A stretch of 33,131 nt of DNA from contig NZ_KB912705.1 in the NCBI RefSeq assembly GCF_000383795.1, forward strand, positions 88,185 through 121,315, read 5' to 3'. The DNA is from Saccharomonospora saliphila YIM 90502 (lineage in GTDB: Bacteria; Actinomycetota; Actinomycetes; Mycobacteriales; Pseudonocardiaceae). The notes beneath the pieces are model-generated. The model was not told where the DNA came from and made no database searches. It worked only from the letters and a program-made list of their open reading frames with translations. How positions within the stretch are numbered: the first letter of the stretch is position 1; each line of letters begins with the position of its first letter. Of this stretch, positions 15,225 to 23,252 are shown one piece after another. A program made the translations under genes and the position numbers.

Positions 15225-15246
15225 ACTCGCGTCCGCACCCCCGTGG

Positions 15247-15258
15247 TGAAACGTCTCA
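15247..15258. promoter_or_regulatory. LacI-type operator, regulator side
   Basis: TGAAACGTCTCA differs by one base from the perfect palindrome at 15356. It lies 23 bases upstream of the regulator start codon, in its presumed leader, so it probably mediates autoregulation. Confidence 0.65.
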
Positions 15259-15311
15259 ATCCAGCGTTTCGTCGATGTCCCTGGCTTGCCCTCGCAAAGT
15301 AGCACAGGGTC

Positions 15312-15340
15312 TTGACGGTCGGCCGTCGCTCGCTTAGCTT
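15312..15340 (+). promoter_or_regulatory. Promoter of the rhamnose operon
   Basis: A -35 box TTGACG (15312-15317) and a -10 box TAGCTT (15335-15340) are separated by 17 bases, a good primary-sigma promoter. The start of transcription would be near 15347, just before the operator at 15356. Confidence 0.65.
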
Positions 15341-15355
15341 GACTCCACTCGTGAA

Positions 15356-15367
15356 TGAAACGTTTCA
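15356..15367. promoter_or_regulatory. LacI-type operator, transporter side
   Basis: TGAAACGTTTCA is a perfect 12-bp palindrome located about 10 bases after the predicted transcription start and 22 bases before the importer ATPase start. A bound repressor would block transcription of the rhamnose operon. Confidence 0.8.
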
Positions 15368-15388
15368 CGGTCTCCAACGAAGGAGGGA

Positions 15389-16912
15389 ATGGTGGAACCA
15401 CCGGAGCGCTCCTCCGAGCCACCGTTGCTGGAGCTGCGCGACGTCACCAAGTCGTTCCAGGCCGTCCGGGCGCTGCGCGGCGTCTCGCTCGCGCTCCGGG
15501 CGGGGGAGGTACACGCTCTGGCTGGTGAGAACGGCGCGGGCAAGTCGACCGTGGTCCGGGTCATCGGCGGCGAGCACCAGCCGGACACGGGCGAGGTCCG
15601 CCTCGACGGCCACGCCACGAAGTTTTCCTCACCCCGGGACGCGCAGCAGCGCGGTGTCGCGGTGATCCACCAGGAACCGATCCAGTTTCCCGACCTCTCG
15701 GTCGCCGAGAACGTGTTCATGGGCAGGCAGCCGTTGCGGCCGGGAAGGCGCATCGACCGGCGCGCCATGCACCGGCGTACGGCCGAGGTGTTCGACCGGC
15801 TCGGAGTGCCGATCGACCCGGCGGGGCAGACCAAGGGCCTTTCGATCGCCGACCAGCAGATCATCGAGATCGCCAAGGCACTGGTCTCCGACGCCCGCGT
15901 CATCGTGATGGACGAGCCCACCGCCGCGCTGTCGTCGGTGGAGGCCGAGCGGCTCTTCCGCGTCGCGCGTGGGCTGGCCGCCGAGGGCGCCGCGCTGCTG
16001 TTCATCTCGCACCGTCTCGACGAGATGTACGCGCTGTGCGACCGCGTCACCGTGTTGCGCGACGGCGCGCACGTCGACACCGCGCGCATGGACTCGATCG
16101 ACCGCGACAGCCTGGTGCGCCGCATGGTCGGCCGGTCGGTGGAGCAGCTCTTCCCCGACCGTGGGAACGAGGCCGGTCAGGAGGTGCTCGCCGTCGACGG
16201 GCTCACCCGCACGGGCGTCTACTCCGACATCTCCTTCACCGTGCGCCGCGGGGAGATCGTGGCGCTGGCCGGGCTCGTCGGCTCCGGCCGCTCCGAGGTG
16301 GCGCGGGGCATCTTCGGCGTGGACCGCCGCGACGCGGGGACGGTGACCGTCGACGGGAGACGGCTCGGTGAGGGTGACCCGAAGAAGGCCATCGACGCCG
16401 GGCTCGCGCTCGTGCCCGAGGACCGCCGCGAACAGGGCCTGGTGCTGGAACTGCCGATCGAGCGCAACGCCGCTCTGGCCCGGCTGCGGCAGGTCTCCCC
16501 GGCCGGGCTGACCCGCCGCGCGCGCGAACGGCGACTCGCGCGGCACTGGGGTGATCGGCTGTCGCTGAAGTGCGGCAGCCTGTCGGACCCCGCCGCCACC
16601 CTCTCCGGCGGCAACCAGCAGAAGGTCGTGCTCGGCAAGTGGCTGGCCACCGAGCCGTCGGTGCTGATCGTGGACGAGCCGACCCGGGGCATCGACATCG
16701 GCGCGAAGGTCGAGGTCCACCGGCTTCTGTCCGACCTGGCCGAGGACGGGCTGGCCATCCTGCTCATCTCCTCCGAGCTGCCCGAGGTCCTCGGCATGGC
16801 CGACCGCGTGCTGGTGATGCACGAGGGCAGGCTCACCGCCGAGCTGGCCGGCGCCGAGGCCACGGAGGAGTCCGTGATGTACGCGGCGACGGGGAACGGG
16901 GCGGCGGCATGA
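15389..16912 (+). CDS. rhaT: Rhamnose ABC importer ATPase (two ABC domains)
   Basis: A 507-aa sugar-importer ATPase with duplicated ABC domains. The first has Walker A GENGAGKST (about 46-54), the degenerate signature LSIADQQIIEIAKAL and Walker B VIVMDEPTAALS. The second has a degenerate Walker A, GLVGSGRSE, the signature LSGGNQQKVVLGKWL and Walker B VLIVDEPTRGID. This is the CUT2 arrangement used for ribose, xylose and rhamnose. ATG 15389 follows AGGAGGG. It is the first gene of the operon. Assignment to rhamnose rests on the downstream catabolic genes; the symbol follows the rhaSTPQ nomenclature. Confidence 0.85.
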   Translation: MVEPPERSSEPPLLELRDVTKSFQAVRALRGVSLALRAGEVHALAGENGAGKSTVVRVIGGEHQPDTGEVRLDGHATKFSSPRDAQQRGVAVIHQEPIQFPDLSVAENVFMGRQPLRPGRRIDRRAMHRRTAEVFDRLGVPIDPAGQTKGLSIADQQIIEIAKALVSDARVIVMDEPTAALSSVEAERLFRVARGLAAEGAALLFISHRLDEMYALCDRVTVLRDGAHVDTARMDSIDRDSLVRRMVGRSVEQLFPDRGNEAGQEVLAVDGLTRTGVYSDISFTVRRGEIVALAGLVGSGRSEVARGIFGVDRRDAGTVTVDGRRLGEGDPKKAIDAGLALVPEDRREQGLVLELPIERNAALARLRQVSPAGLTRRARERRLARHWGDRLSLKCGSLSDPAATLSGGNQQKVVLGKWLATEPSVLIVDEPTRGIDIGAKVEVHRLLSDLAEDGLAILLISSELPEVLGMADRVLVMHEGRLTAELAGAEATEESVMYAATGNGAAA

Positions 16913-17910
16913 ACCGGATCCGCGAGGTGCTCTCCGGACGCGAGCTGAGCATCGTCGGGGCCTTCGTGGCCGTGGTCGCGGCCACCACACTGGTCAACCC
17001 GGACTTTCTGAGCCCGCAGGGTGTGCACGACCTCTTCCTCAACGCCTCGATCATCGCGCTGCTCGCGGTCGGGCAGACGCTGCTGGTGATCACACGCAAC
17101 ATCGACCTCTCCGTCGGGTCGGTGATGGGCCTGACCGCCTACATGTCGGGGCAGATGTTCCTCGCCGACCAGGAGACGCCGACGATCGTGGTGATCCTGG
17201 CCGGCATGGCGCTCGGCGCGGCGTGCGGCGCGTTCAACGGCGCGCTCGTCGCCATCGCCAAGGTGCCCGCCCTCGTGGTGACTCTCGGTACGCTCTACGT
17301 CTTCCGAGGGCTCGACTACGGCTGGGCCAGTGCCACCGGTGTGCACCAGGTGGGCGCGGCCCAGATGTCGCCCGACTTCCTCGCCTTCGGCAGTGGCTCG
17401 ATCCTCGGCGTCCCGCACCTGACGCTGATCGCGCTGCTCGCCCTCGTGGTGGCCGGGTACGCGCTGCACAGCTGGCGTTCCGGGCGCGAGCTCTACGCCA
17501 TCGGGTCCAATCCGGACGCCGCGCGGCTGGCGGGTATCCCGGCGGGCAGGCGCGTGTTCACCTCGTTCGTCGTCTCCGGCGCGCTGGTCGGGTTGGCGGG
17601 CGTGCTGCATGCCTCGTACTTCGGCACGATCAACGCTTCGGTCGGCACGGGCATGGAGCTCAGCGTCGTCGCGGCGGTCGTGGTCGGCGGCGTCGCCATC
17701 TTCGGCGGCAGCGGCACCGTGCTCGGCGCGGTGCTCGGCGCTCTGTTGCTGACCACCATCAGCAGTGCGCTGCCGATCCTGGGCGTGCCCGCGTTCTGGC
17801 AGCGGGCCGTGGACGGCGCGGCGCTGCTGCTGGCCATCTCGCTGGACCGCGCCGTGCAGCTCCGGGTGTCCGAGCGGATACGCAGGGAAAGGAGTGAGCG
17901 GCGTGCGTGA
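16909..17910 (+). CDS. rhaP: Rhamnose ABC importer permease 1
   Basis: A 333-aa CUT2-type (BPD_transp_2) permease with many hydrophobic helices. Characteristic stretches are ALLAVGQTLLVITRNIDLSVGS, KVPALVVTLGTLYVFRGL, LYAIGSNPDAARLAGIPAGR and VVVGGVAIFGGSGTVLGAVLG. It forms half of the membrane channel with the next permease. ATG 16909 overlaps the ATPase stop by 4 bp. Confidence 0.85.
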   Translation: MNRIREVLSGRELSIVGAFVAVVAATTLVNPDFLSPQGVHDLFLNASIIALLAVGQTLLVITRNIDLSVGSVMGLTAYMSGQMFLADQETPTIVVILAGMALGAACGAFNGALVAIAKVPALVVTLGTLYVFRGLDYGWASATGVHQVGAAQMSPDFLAFGSGSILGVPHLTLIALLALVVAGYALHSWRSGRELYAIGSNPDAARLAGIPAGRRVFTSFVVSGALVGLAGVLHASYFGTINASVGTGMELSVVAAVVVGGVAIFGGSGTVLGAVLGALLLTTISSALPILGVPAFWQRAVDGAALLLAISLDRAVQLRVSERIRRERSERRA

Positions 17911-18991
17911 GAAGGTGCTGCGCTGGGAGACGATTCTGCTCGCGCTGTGCGTGGCCGTGTTCGTCTGGGGTGCGCTGAGCACACCGGGCTTCACCGGGCC
18001 GGACAACATCAGCTTCCTGCTCCTGGACTACACCGAGATCGCGCTGCTGGCCCTGGCCCTGCTGCCGATCATCGTGACCGGGCAGATCGACCTGTCGGTG
18101 GCCTCGATCCTCGGGTTCTGCTCGGCGCTGACCGGCGTGTTGTGGAACTCCGGAATGGCCTTCGAGACGATCGTGCCGCTGGTGCTGTTCGCGGGCGCGC
18201 TGCTCGGCTCGCTGAACGCGACGCTGATCGTGAAGTTCGGCCTGCCCGCGCTGGCCGTCACCATCGGCACGCTCGGGTTGTACCGGGGGCTGGCCTACGT
18301 CGTGCTGGGCGACGGCGCGGTCACCGGCTTCCCGGACAACTACCGGCCGCTGGCCACCGACACGCTGCCGGGCACGTTCCTGCCCTACGCCACGCTGGTG
18401 GTGCTCGTGGTCGGCGCGCTCGCCGCCGTGGTCGTGCACCACACGCCGGTCGGCCGGTCGCTGTACGCGATCGGCCTCGGCGAGCAGACAGCGCGGTTCT
18501 CCGGCATCCGCGTCGACAGGCTCAAGTTCACGCTCTACATCGTCTCCGGCGTGCTGTGCGCGGTGGCCTCGCTGATCTACACCCTGCGCTACAACAGCGC
18601 CCGTGCCGACAACGCCTACGGCATGGAGCTGACCGCGGTCGCCGCCGTGCTGCTCGGCGGGGTGTCGATCTTCGGAGGCCGGGGCACGGTGGTCGGGGTG
18701 TCCAGCGCGTTGCTGCTGATGGCGGGCCTGCGCAACGTGCTGTTCCTCAATGACGTGACCAACGAGATCCAGAACGTGATCAACGGGATGCTGTTGATCA
18801 TCTCGGTGCTGATCCCGGTGCTGACGACCACGCTGCGCGGAAGGCGCCGTTCAGGCGGCACCGAACCCGCGCCGCCGCCCCCGTCGCGGACCGGACCCGG
18901 CGCCGTGCCCGTGGCCGCGGCCGCGGGAGCCGGCCCGGACAAGCCGCTCGCCGTGCACCCGGACCCGTCCAGAACAGAGGAGGACCAATGA
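17903..18991 (+). CDS. rhaQ: Rhamnose ABC importer permease 2
   Basis: A 362-aa CUT2-type permease: LLALALLPIIVTGQIDLSVAS, LPALAVTIGTLGLYRGLAYV, SLYAIGLGEQTARFSGIRVDR and VLLGGVSIFGGRGTVVG. The start is taken as GTG 17903, because AAAGGAG lies 8 bases upstream and the first residues then are MREKVLRWE; an in-frame GTG at 17894 overlaps that ribosome site. The gene overlaps the first permease by 8 bases. The C-terminal 40 residues are a Pro/Ala/Gly-rich cytoplasmic tail not needed for the fold. Its stop overlaps the binding-protein start (ATGA). Confidence 0.85.
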   Translation: MREKVLRWETILLALCVAVFVWGALSTPGFTGPDNISFLLLDYTEIALLALALLPIIVTGQIDLSVASILGFCSALTGVLWNSGMAFETIVPLVLFAGALLGSLNATLIVKFGLPALAVTIGTLGLYRGLAYVVLGDGAVTGFPDNYRPLATDTLPGTFLPYATLVVLVVGALAAVVVHHTPVGRSLYAIGLGEQTARFSGIRVDRLKFTLYIVSGVLCAVASLIYTLRYNSARADNAYGMELTAVAAVLLGGVSIFGGRGTVVGVSSALLLMAGLRNVLFLNDVTNEIQNVINGMLLIISVLIPVLTTTLRGRRRSGGTEPAPPPPSRTGPGAVPVAAAAGAGPDKPLAVHPDPSRTEEDQ

Positions 18992-20082
18992 CGATCCACT
19001 CCCGCCGCGGCAGAGGCCGCACCGCCCTGGCGGTGACCAGTGCCGGACTCGTGGCCGCGCTGATCACCGGCTGCGGGGGCACCACCAAGGGGTCGGACGC
19101 GGCCGAGGGCTCCGGCTCGGGTCCACAGCGCGACGCGAGTGCGAATCCCGACGCGCCCATCAAGGAGGACCTCACGATCGCCTTCCTGCCGAAGGAGATC
19201 GACAACCCGTACGAGAACATCGTCGACGAGGGCGGTATCGCGGCGGTCGAGGAACTCGGCGGCAGCGCCAAGGAGGTCGGGCCGTCCGACGCGTCGGCGT
19301 CGTCCCAGGTCTCCTACATCAACACGCTGGTGCAGCAGAAGCAGGACGCGATCGTGATCGCGGCCAACGACCCGAACGCGGTCGCGCCCGCGCTGAAGGA
19401 CGCGATGGAGCAGGGCATCTCCGTGGTCACCTACGACTCCGACGCCGCGCCGGACGCCCGTCAGGTGTTCGTCAACCAGGCCGACTCGGAATCCATCGCC
19501 CGCACGCAGATCGAGATGCTGTCCGAACAGGTCGACGGTGCGGGCAAGTTCGCGATCCTGTCGGCGACGCCGAACGCGACGAACCAGAACACCTGGATCG
19601 AGTTCATGAAGGCCGAACTCGACAAGCCCGAGTACGCCGACCTCGAACTGGTGACGGTCGCCTACGGCAACGACGACGACCAGACCTCGTTCCAGGAGAC
19701 CCAGGCACTGCTCCAGACCTACCCGGACCTGGAGGCCATCGTCTCGCCGACCACGGTCGGCCTCGCCGCCGCCGCCCGCTACCTCTCCTCGTCGCCCGCG
19801 AAGGGCGAGGTGGAGCTGACCGGACTGGGCACGCCGAACCAGATGCGCCAGTACATCGAGGACGGCACCGTCGACCAGTTCGCGCTGTGGGACCCCACCC
19901 AGCTCGGCAGGCTCGCCGGACACGCCGCCGCCGCACTCGCCTCGGGGCGGATCACCGGTGCCGAAGGCGAAGTGCTCAAGGCCGGTGACCTCGGCGAACG
20001 TGAGATCGGCGAGGACGGCGAGATCATTCTCGGCCCGCCGACGGTCTTCAACGCCGACAACATCGACGACTACGACTTCTAG
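18988..20082 (+). CDS. rhaS: Rhamnose-binding lipoprotein
   Basis: A 364-aa exported lipoprotein with leader RTALAVTSAGLVAALITGC and lipobox ITGC, followed by a Gly/Ser linker. The mature part is a periplasmic-binding-protein type 1 (Peripla_BP_4) domain: LTIAFLPKEIDNPYENIVDE, VSYINTLVQQKQDAIVIAAN, NAVAPALKDAMEQGISVVTY and QVFVNQADSESIARTQIEML. DNPYENIVDEGG is typical of rhamnose and autoinducer-2-type binding proteins. It delivers the sugar to the two permeases. The start overlaps the preceding stop. A hairpin after the gene may lower transcription of the downstream enzyme genes. Confidence 0.85.
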   Translation: MTIHSRRGRGRTALAVTSAGLVAALITGCGGTTKGSDAAEGSGSGPQRDASANPDAPIKEDLTIAFLPKEIDNPYENIVDEGGIAAVEELGGSAKEVGPSDASASSQVSYINTLVQQKQDAIVIAANDPNAVAPALKDAMEQGISVVTYDSDAAPDARQVFVNQADSESIARTQIEMLSEQVDGAGKFAILSATPNATNQNTWIEFMKAELDKPEYADLELVTVAYGNDDDQTSFQETQALLQTYPDLEAIVSPTTVGLAAAARYLSSSPAKGEVELTGLGTPNQMRQYIEDGTVDQFALWDPTQLGRLAGHAAAALASGRITGAEGEVLKAGDLGEREIGEDGEIILGPPTVFNADNIDDYDF

Positions 20083-20109
20083 GCGTTCGTCGTCGCGATC
20101 CGAGCCGGC

Positions 20110-20147
20110 CGTGGGTGGGCGGGGCGAGGCCGTGCCGCCCACCCACG
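20110..20147 (+). terminator. Intra-operon hairpin after rhaS
   Basis: CGTGGGTGGGCGG (20110-20122) pairs perfectly over 13 bp with CCGCCCACCCACG (20135-20147) around a 12-base loop, with no T-tract. It lies between the importer and the enzyme genes, where it could stabilise the upstream mRNA or cause partial termination. Its arms share the CGTGGGTGG core with the hairpin at 11852-11894. Confidence 0.55.
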
Positions 20148-20176
20148 ACCCCGAACACCGACCGCGGGGGTATGTG

Positions 20177-20545
20177 ATGACCGACGCGAACCCCGGTGCC
20201 GCCGACGCGACGGGAACCGGTGGCGGGAGGAGGCGGGTGTGCTTCCTGCTGCGGGTGAAACCCGACCGGATGGAGGAGTACCGCGCACGGCACGCCGAGG
20301 TCTGGCCCGAGATGCGCCAGGCGTTGTCCGAGACCGGATGGCACAACTATTCCCTGTTCCTCGCCCCGGACGGCCTGCTCGTGGGCTACTTCGAGACCGA
20401 CGACCTCGACGCTGCCCTTCGGGGGATGGCCGAGCGCGAGGTCAACGCCCGGTGGCAGGCGGAGATGGCGCCCTTCTTCGAACACCTCGACGGCGACCCC
20501 GACGAGGGCATCGTGCCGCTGACCGAGGTCTTCCACCTCGACTGA
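20177..20545 (+). CDS. rhaM: L-rhamnose mutarotase
   Basis: A 122-aa dimeric alpha/beta-barrel protein. The family signatures are RVCFLLRVKPDRMEEYRARH, EVWPEMRQALSETGWHNYSL and YFETDDLDAALRGMAEREVN, then ARWQAEMAPFFE. His in RARH and the WHNYS segment are the usual active-site elements. It interconverts alpha and beta anomers of L-rhamnose to supply the isomerase. The N-terminal 20 residues are a Gly/Ala-rich extension absent from short relatives. ATG 20177 follows a GGGGG-containing ribosome site. Confidence 0.93.
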   Translation: MTDANPGAADATGTGGGRRRVCFLLRVKPDRMEEYRARHAEVWPEMRQALSETGWHNYSLFLAPDGLLVGYFETDDLDAALRGMAEREVNARWQAEMAPFFEHLDGDPDEGIVPLTEVFHLD

Positions 20546-20561
20546 CAGGCGCGCACGGTCG

Positions 20562-20614
20562 CGACCACCGGCACGCCCCGACCACCAGCACGCTGTCGAC
20601 GACCAGCACAGAGA
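20562..20614 (+). repeat. Three imperfect 17-18 base repeats before rhaI
   Basis: CGACCACCGGCACG, CGACCACCAGCACG and CGACGACCAGCACA begin at 20562, 20579 and 20597. They fill most of the rhaM-rhaI gap. They may be slippage products; no protein-binding role is evident. Confidence 0.5.
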
Positions 20615-20621
20615 GGATCCC

Positions 20622-21788
20622 ATGTCCGACCACTCCGCCGTGAAACAGGCACTGCGGGCGCTGCACATCGAGACGCCGTCGTGGGCCTTCGGCAACTCGG
20701 GGACGCGGTTCAAGGTCTTCGAACAGCCCGGCGTCCCGCGTGACCCGTTCGAAAAGATCGACGACGCCGCCACGGTGCACCGGTTCACCGGCGTCGCGCC
20801 GAGCGTGGCCATTCACATCCCGTGGGACACGGTGCCCGACTACGGCGCCCTCGCCCGGCACGCCGAGGACGCGGGCGTGCGCATCGGCGCGGTGAACCCG
20901 AACGTGTTCCAGGACGACGACTACCGGCTCGGCAGTGTCTGCAACCCGGACCCGGCCGTGCGCCGCAAGGCCGTGGACGCGATTCTCGACTGCGTCGACA
21001 TCATGGACGTCACGGGCTCACGGGATCTGTCCCTGTGGCTGGCCGACGGACTGAACTACCCGGGCCAGGACTCGCTCGCCGACCGGCAGGCCAGGCTGGA
21101 AGAGGCGCTGGAAACCGTCTACGCCCGGCTGGGCGAGGACCAGCGGATGCTGTTGGAGTACAAGTTCTTCGAGCCGTCGTTCTACGCCACCGACGTGCCG
21201 GACTGGGGGACCAGCTACGCGCATTGCGTGGAACTCGGACCGAAGGCGCGGGTGCTGGTCGACACCGGCCACCACGCCCCGGGCACGAACATCGAGTTCC
21301 TGGTGTCGCTGCTGCTGCGCAAGGGCAGGCTCGGCGGGTTCCACTTCAACTCCCGCTTCTACGCCGACGACGACCTGATGGTCGGCGCGGCGGACCCGTA
21401 CCAGCTCTTCCGCATCATGGCCGAGATCGTGCTGGGCGGCGGACTCGACGCGAGCGCGGGCGTGGCTTTCATGCTCGACCAGTGCCACAACATCGAGCCC
21501 AAGATCCCCGCGCTGATCCGCTCGGTGCTCAACGTTCAGGAGGCCACGGCCAAGGCCCTGCTCATCGACGTCGACGCCCTGCGCGCGGCGCAGGCCGAGG
21601 GGGACGTCCTGGGCGCCAACGAGGTGTTCGTGGACGCCTACTCCACCGACGTGCGCCCGCTGCTGGCCGAGATGCGCACCGAGATGGGTCTGGACCCGGA
21701 CCCGGTCGCGGCTTACCGGCGCAGCGGACACGGCGAGAAGCTGACGGCCGAGCGGATCGGCGGTGGCGGCGCCGGGTGGGGGGCCTGA
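20622..21788 (+). CDS. rhaI: L-rhamnose isomerase
   Basis: A 388-aa TIM-barrel sugar isomerase of the RhaI (not the E. coli RhaA) type. Metal- and substrate-binding segments are visible: LLEYKFFEPSFYATDVPDWG, RVLVDTGHHAPGTNIEFLVS and LGGFHFNSRFYADDDL, then VAFMLDQCHNIEPK. It converts L-rhamnose to L-rhamnulose in the cytoplasm with a divalent metal. The length and the N-terminus (HIETPSWAFGNSGTRFKVF) match the family. ATG 20622 follows AGAGAGGA. Confidence 0.93.
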   Translation: MSDHSAVKQALRALHIETPSWAFGNSGTRFKVFEQPGVPRDPFEKIDDAATVHRFTGVAPSVAIHIPWDTVPDYGALARHAEDAGVRIGAVNPNVFQDDDYRLGSVCNPDPAVRRKAVDAILDCVDIMDVTGSRDLSLWLADGLNYPGQDSLADRQARLEEALETVYARLGEDQRMLLEYKFFEPSFYATDVPDWGTSYAHCVELGPKARVLVDTGHHAPGTNIEFLVSLLLRKGRLGGFHFNSRFYADDDLMVGAADPYQLFRIMAEIVLGGGLDASAGVAFMLDQCHNIEPKIPALIRSVLNVQEATAKALLIDVDALRAAQAEGDVLGANEVFVDAYSTDVRPLLAEMRTEMGLDPDPVAAYRRSGHGEKLTAERIGGGGAGWGA

Positions 21789-21789
21789 C

Positions 21790-23238
21790 ATGCGGACAAC
21801 GACACTGGCCGCCGCCGCGCTGCTCACGCTCTCGCTGACCTCCGCCGCCGCTTCGGCCGACCCCGGCCCGGCACACGGGGGGCGGCACGACCCGCACGCC
21901 GACGGGCCGTCGGTGACGAAACTGTCGGACACCGTGCTCGACGAGCGGGCGCTGTACTTCGTCTCCTACGACGGGCTTGTCAACAACAACTCCTTCCAGC
22001 AGGACGCCCTGCTCACCCATGCCGGATACCAGTACGCCACCTGGTACACCGAATCCCGGCACGCCGTGGTGGCCCGGCGGGCGCTGCGCGGCGCGGACAC
22101 CGGCTGGGAAACCGCCCTGCTGCCGCATCGCCTCAGCGCCGACGACTCGCACAACGTCATTTCGCTGGGAATCTCCCCGGACGACGGTCGGCTGCACGTG
22201 GCGATGGACACCCACAACACGCGCCTGTACTACACGGCCTCCGTGGCGGGACTGGCCTCGCGCCCGGCCGCGCACGAATGGACGGCGGAGGCGTTCGGCC
22301 CTGTGCGGCGCACGCTCGGCGATCTCGAACTCGGCGGCATGACCTACCCGCGCTTCCTGCGCACCCCGGAGGGCAGGCTCCAGTTCAGCTACCGCACCGG
22401 CGGCTCCGGTGACGGAACGATGGAACTGGCCGAGTACACCGACGGCCACTGGCGCCACCTCGGCGCGTGGTCGTCGCCCTCGGGCCGGTGGACAGGCCCG
22501 AACGGCGAGGTCTCGCACACGCGGAACATGTACCCGCACGGGCTGACCTACGACGACTCCGGCCGCCTGCACGCGTCGTTCACCTGGCGCGAGGGCAACT
22601 GGGACGTGCTGTGCCATCCGGGCGGACTGACCAACCACGACACCGGCTACGTCTACAGCGACGACCGGGGCCGCACATGGCGCAACGACGCGGGGCGCGT
22701 CGTGGGCGTGACCGGGTCCGATCCGGTGGGCATCGACGATCCCGGTCTCGTGGTGGACCCGCTCGGGCCCAACCACGGGCTGATGAACCAGGAGAGCCAG
22801 GCGGTCGACGCCCACGGCGATCCGCACGTGGCGATCAGTTACGTGCCGGGCCGGTTCACCCAGTGCGTGACCGACTACGCCGCCGACCGGGCGCGGTGGG
22901 GGCACACGTTCCACGTCTACCGCGACGACGACGGCTCGTGGACCAAGCGTGAGGTGCCGGTCGCGCCGGAGCACACCCAGCGCAGCAAGCTCGTCTTCGA
23001 CGGCGCCGACAACGCCTACCTGGTGCAGCCGAGGGGCAGGATCGTGGCGGCGAGCGCGGAGTCCGGCTGGACCGACTGGACGGTGCTGTTCTCCGAACCC
23101 GGCATGAACGCGTTCGGCGAGGTGAATGTGGACACCGCGCGACTGGACGACGAGGGCGTGCTGTCCGTGCAGTACCAGCAGACCTCGGAGGGGACAACGC
23201 CGTCGCCCATCCGAGTCGTCGACTTCCGACTCGGTTGA
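21790..23238 (+). CDS. Secreted BNR_4-family protein, candidate rhamnosyl-uronate lyase
   Basis: A 482-aa secreted protein. The leader LAAAALLTLSLTSAAASA is followed by a predicted cleavage before DPGP. The mature protein is a seven-bladed-propeller type (BNR_4): YATWYTESRHAVVARRAL, SHNVISLGISPDDGRLHVAM, MTYPRFLRTPEGRLQFSYRT and GLMNQESQAVDAHGDPHVAI. His121 (DSH) and His142 (DTH) are 21 residues apart. This resembles the catalytic His pair I recall for ulvan lyases and L-rhamnose-alpha-1,4-glucuronate lyases built on the same fold. Its place between rhaI and the aldolase gene suggests release of rhamnose or rhamnosyl-uronate units outside the cell. ATG 21790 follows the rhaI stop by one base. 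The exact activity is inference. Confidence 0.7.
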   Translation: MRTTTLAAAALLTLSLTSAAASADPGPAHGGRHDPHADGPSVTKLSDTVLDERALYFVSYDGLVNNNSFQQDALLTHAGYQYATWYTESRHAVVARRALRGADTGWETALLPHRLSADDSHNVISLGISPDDGRLHVAMDTHNTRLYYTASVAGLASRPAAHEWTAEAFGPVRRTLGDLELGGMTYPRFLRTPEGRLQFSYRTGGSGDGTMELAEYTDGHWRHLGAWSSPSGRWTGPNGEVSHTRNMYPHGLTYDDSGRLHASFTWREGNWDVLCHPGGLTNHDTGYVYSDDRGRTWRNDAGRVVGVTGSDPVGIDDPGLVVDPLGPNHGLMNQESQAVDAHGDPHVAISYVPGRFTQCVTDYAADRARWGHTFHVYRDDDGSWTKREVPVAPEHTQRSKLVFDGADNAYLVQPRGRIVAASAESGWTDWTVLFSEPGMNAFGEVNVDTARLDDEGVLSVQYQQTSEGTTPSPIRVVDFRLG

Positions 23239-23252
23239 AGAAAGGAACAGGT

